This document shows, in pieces, positions 12,443 through 13,574 of a stretch of 13,574 bases of DNA (position 1 is the stretch's first letter; every line of letters begins with the position of its first letter). The notes under the pieces were generated by a model. It did not search any database, had not been told where the DNA came from, and saw only the letters and a list, made by a program, of their open reading frames with translations. This DNA is from Alphaproteobacteria bacterium UBA3002 (GTDB lineage Bacteria > Pseudomonadota > Alphaproteobacteria > Rickettsiales > UBA3002): the NCBI GenBank assembly GCA_002346425.1, contig DDZS01000010.1, positions 31,825 to 45,398 on the forward strand, given 5' to 3'. The position numbers and the translations under genes are program-made.

Positions 12443-13574
12443 TTAGGCTTTCATGCGGGCGTAACAACCCGGAGCGCTTTCAATGGGCGGATATTTTTTG
12501 CTACCCGGTTTCCGCGCCGCCACCTGCTTACCAGCATAATTCTGCTGCCAATCATGCCAATGTTCCCACCAGCTTTGTTGCGGGAAAAACTGCGCATCGG
12601 ACAGCCATTTTTCCGCACGAAATGGCAATTCCTGATTACTCCAATAGCCATATTTCTGTTTCGATGGTGGGTTCACTACCCCCGCGATATGCCCGGATTC
12701 AGCCAAGGTGAATGTCACCGGACCATCGTAAATTTGCGTCGCGGCATAGGTCGATTGCCACGGAGCAATATGATCGTCCTTGGTCGAAAGCAAATAGGTT
12801 GGCGTTTGAATTTTAGCGATATTTACCGGCGTATCGAGCAACTCGATACCTCCCGGTTTGGCCAGCAGATTTTTTTGATACATGTTACGCAGGTAAAAAC
12901 TATGCATGCGCGCCGGCATCCGCGTCGCATCTGAATTCCAGTACAGCAAATCAAAGGGGAAGGGGTCTTGGCCTTTCAGATAGTTGTTTACTACAAATGA
13001 CCAGATCAGATCATTCGCGCGCAGCATGCTAAACGTATTGGCCATGTCAGTGGCTTCCAGATAGCCTTTGCCCTCCATCCGTTCTTCCAGACTATCCAGC
13101 TGCTCTTCATCGATAAAGACGGAGAGATCACCGGCTTCGGTAAAGTCAACCATGGTTGTCAGATAGGTAACGCTACCTACGCGCGCGGCCTCACCATGAT
13201 AACGTAAATAGGAAAGGGTGATAGAAGCCAGCGTGCCGCCCAGACAATAGCCAATAAGGTTAGTCTGTTTCGATTTCGTAATTGATTCAATGACCTCTAA
13301 CGCGGTAAGGGGCCCTTCGGACAAATAATCTTCAAAACTCTTACGGCCCAGCTCTGCATCCGGGTTTACCCATGAGATCATAAAGACGGTGTAGCCCTGA
13401 TCAACCAGCCATTTGACGTATGAATTTTTCTGCTGCAGGTCGAGGACGTAATATTTATTGATCCATGCAGGAATAATTAATAGCGGCACTTCCGCCACTT
13501 TCGGAGTTGTGGGCGCGTATTGAATCAGCTGCATCAAATCATTTTCAAAGACGACTTCACCCGGGGTACAGGCG
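12443..13574 (-). CDS. phaC: Class I poly(3-hydroxyalkanoate) synthase (N-terminus outside the window)
   Basis: This is the C-terminal 377 residues of PHA synthase, which polymerises hydroxyacyl-CoA into storage polyester at the granule surface. The frame stays open to the right edge (TPGEVVFENDLMQLIQY), so the true start is beyond it. The alpha/beta-hydrolase triad is visible: the lipase-like box GYCLGG holds the nucleophilic Cys (fragment residue 110), Asp is in TKDDHIAPW (267) and His in SGHIAGVVNPP (295). YWNSDATRMPARMHSFYLRNMY is typical of class I enzymes that work without PhaE or PhaR subunits. Full-length class I enzymes are near 560-600 residues, so roughly a third is missing. No terminator is evident in the 12 bases to the convergent neighbour. 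Confidence 0.96.
   Translation of the reverse strand, partial: ACTPGEVVFENDLMQLIQYAPTTPKVAEVPLLIIPAWINKYYVLDLQQKNSYVKWLVDQGYTVFMISWVNPDAELGRKSFEDYLSEGPLTALEVIESITKSKQTNLIGYCLGGTLASITLSYLRYHGEAARVGSVTYLTTMVDFTEAGDLSVFIDEEQLDSLEERMEGKGYLEATDMANTFSMLRANDLIWSFVVNNYLKGQDPFPFDLLYWNSDATRMPARMHSFYLRNMYQKNLLAKPGGIELLDTPVNIAKIQTPTYLLSTKDDHIAPWQSTYAATQIYDGPVTFTLAESGHIAGVVNPPSKQKYGYWSNQELPFRAEKWLSDAQFFPQQSWWEHWHDWQQNYAGKQVAARKPGSKKYPPIESAPGCYARMKA

Noticed and set aside
13535..13537. TTG as the start of PHA synthase
   Set aside because: The frame stays open upstream with family-like sequence (TPGEVVFENDL), so the gene runs off the window.

Overview
The window looks like chromosomal DNA from an alphaproteobacterium of moderate GC content. 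The clues are a PrtD/HlyD-type type I secretion pair, a class I PHA synthase, an OxyR-AhpC-AhpD peroxide module and two perfect TTAA-N7-TTAA sites, the signature of the alphaproteobacterial cell-cycle regulator CtrA. I cannot name the genus. No transposon, phage gene, CRISPR array, tRNA or rRNA gene was seen.

Layout. (1) 3-2392 (+): the end of a type I secretion ABC transporter, overlapping by 4 bases a HlyD-family membrane fusion protein. No secreted substrate or outer-membrane partner is in view. (2) 2393-2705: a 313-base control region ahead of the ribonucleotide reductase genes. It holds a DnaA-box-like site, NrdR-like boxes, a predicted three-helix RNA fold and a 15-base stretch close to the rRNA boxA antitermination element. 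(3) 2706-5556 (+): nrdA-nrdB, class Ia ribonucleotide reductase, closed by a strong terminator. (4) 5557-9157 (+): a palindrome-rich promoter with a CtrA-type site, then a sugar transferase-like protein that has lost its catalytic Asp-Glu pair, a sugar-nucleotide epimerase, and Uup (ABC-F ATPase), whose start overlaps the epimerase stop. (5) 9158-10411 (-): ahpC then ahpD, ending in a terminator that faces uup. (6) 10412-10528: a shared divergent control region with OxyR-type half-sites. (7) 10529-11398 (+): oxyR, with both redox cysteines at the E. coli positions. (8) 11399-12430 (+): a second CtrA-type promoter driving a small unrecognised protein (118 aa), followed by another unrecognised protein (127 aa). 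(9) 12443-13574 (-): the C-terminal part of PHA synthase, convergent with the 127-aa gene and 12 bases from it.

How the parts work together. OxyR would sense peroxide and switch on ahpC-ahpD. AhpC reduces peroxides, and AhpD recycles AhpC through its CxxC site, as in the mycobacterial pair. The RNR has no N-terminal ATP cone in its large subunit, so its supply of dNTPs is probably controlled mainly by transcription, which fits the crowded leader. The two CtrA-type sites suggest that the envelope-sugar genes and the small 118-aa protein are cell-cycle regulated.

The most unusual points are the nrd leader, the dyad-less sugar transferase, the paired CtrA-type promoters and the spaced direct repeats around oxyR. 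All regulatory assignments are by eye and motif; no database search or folding calculation was run.
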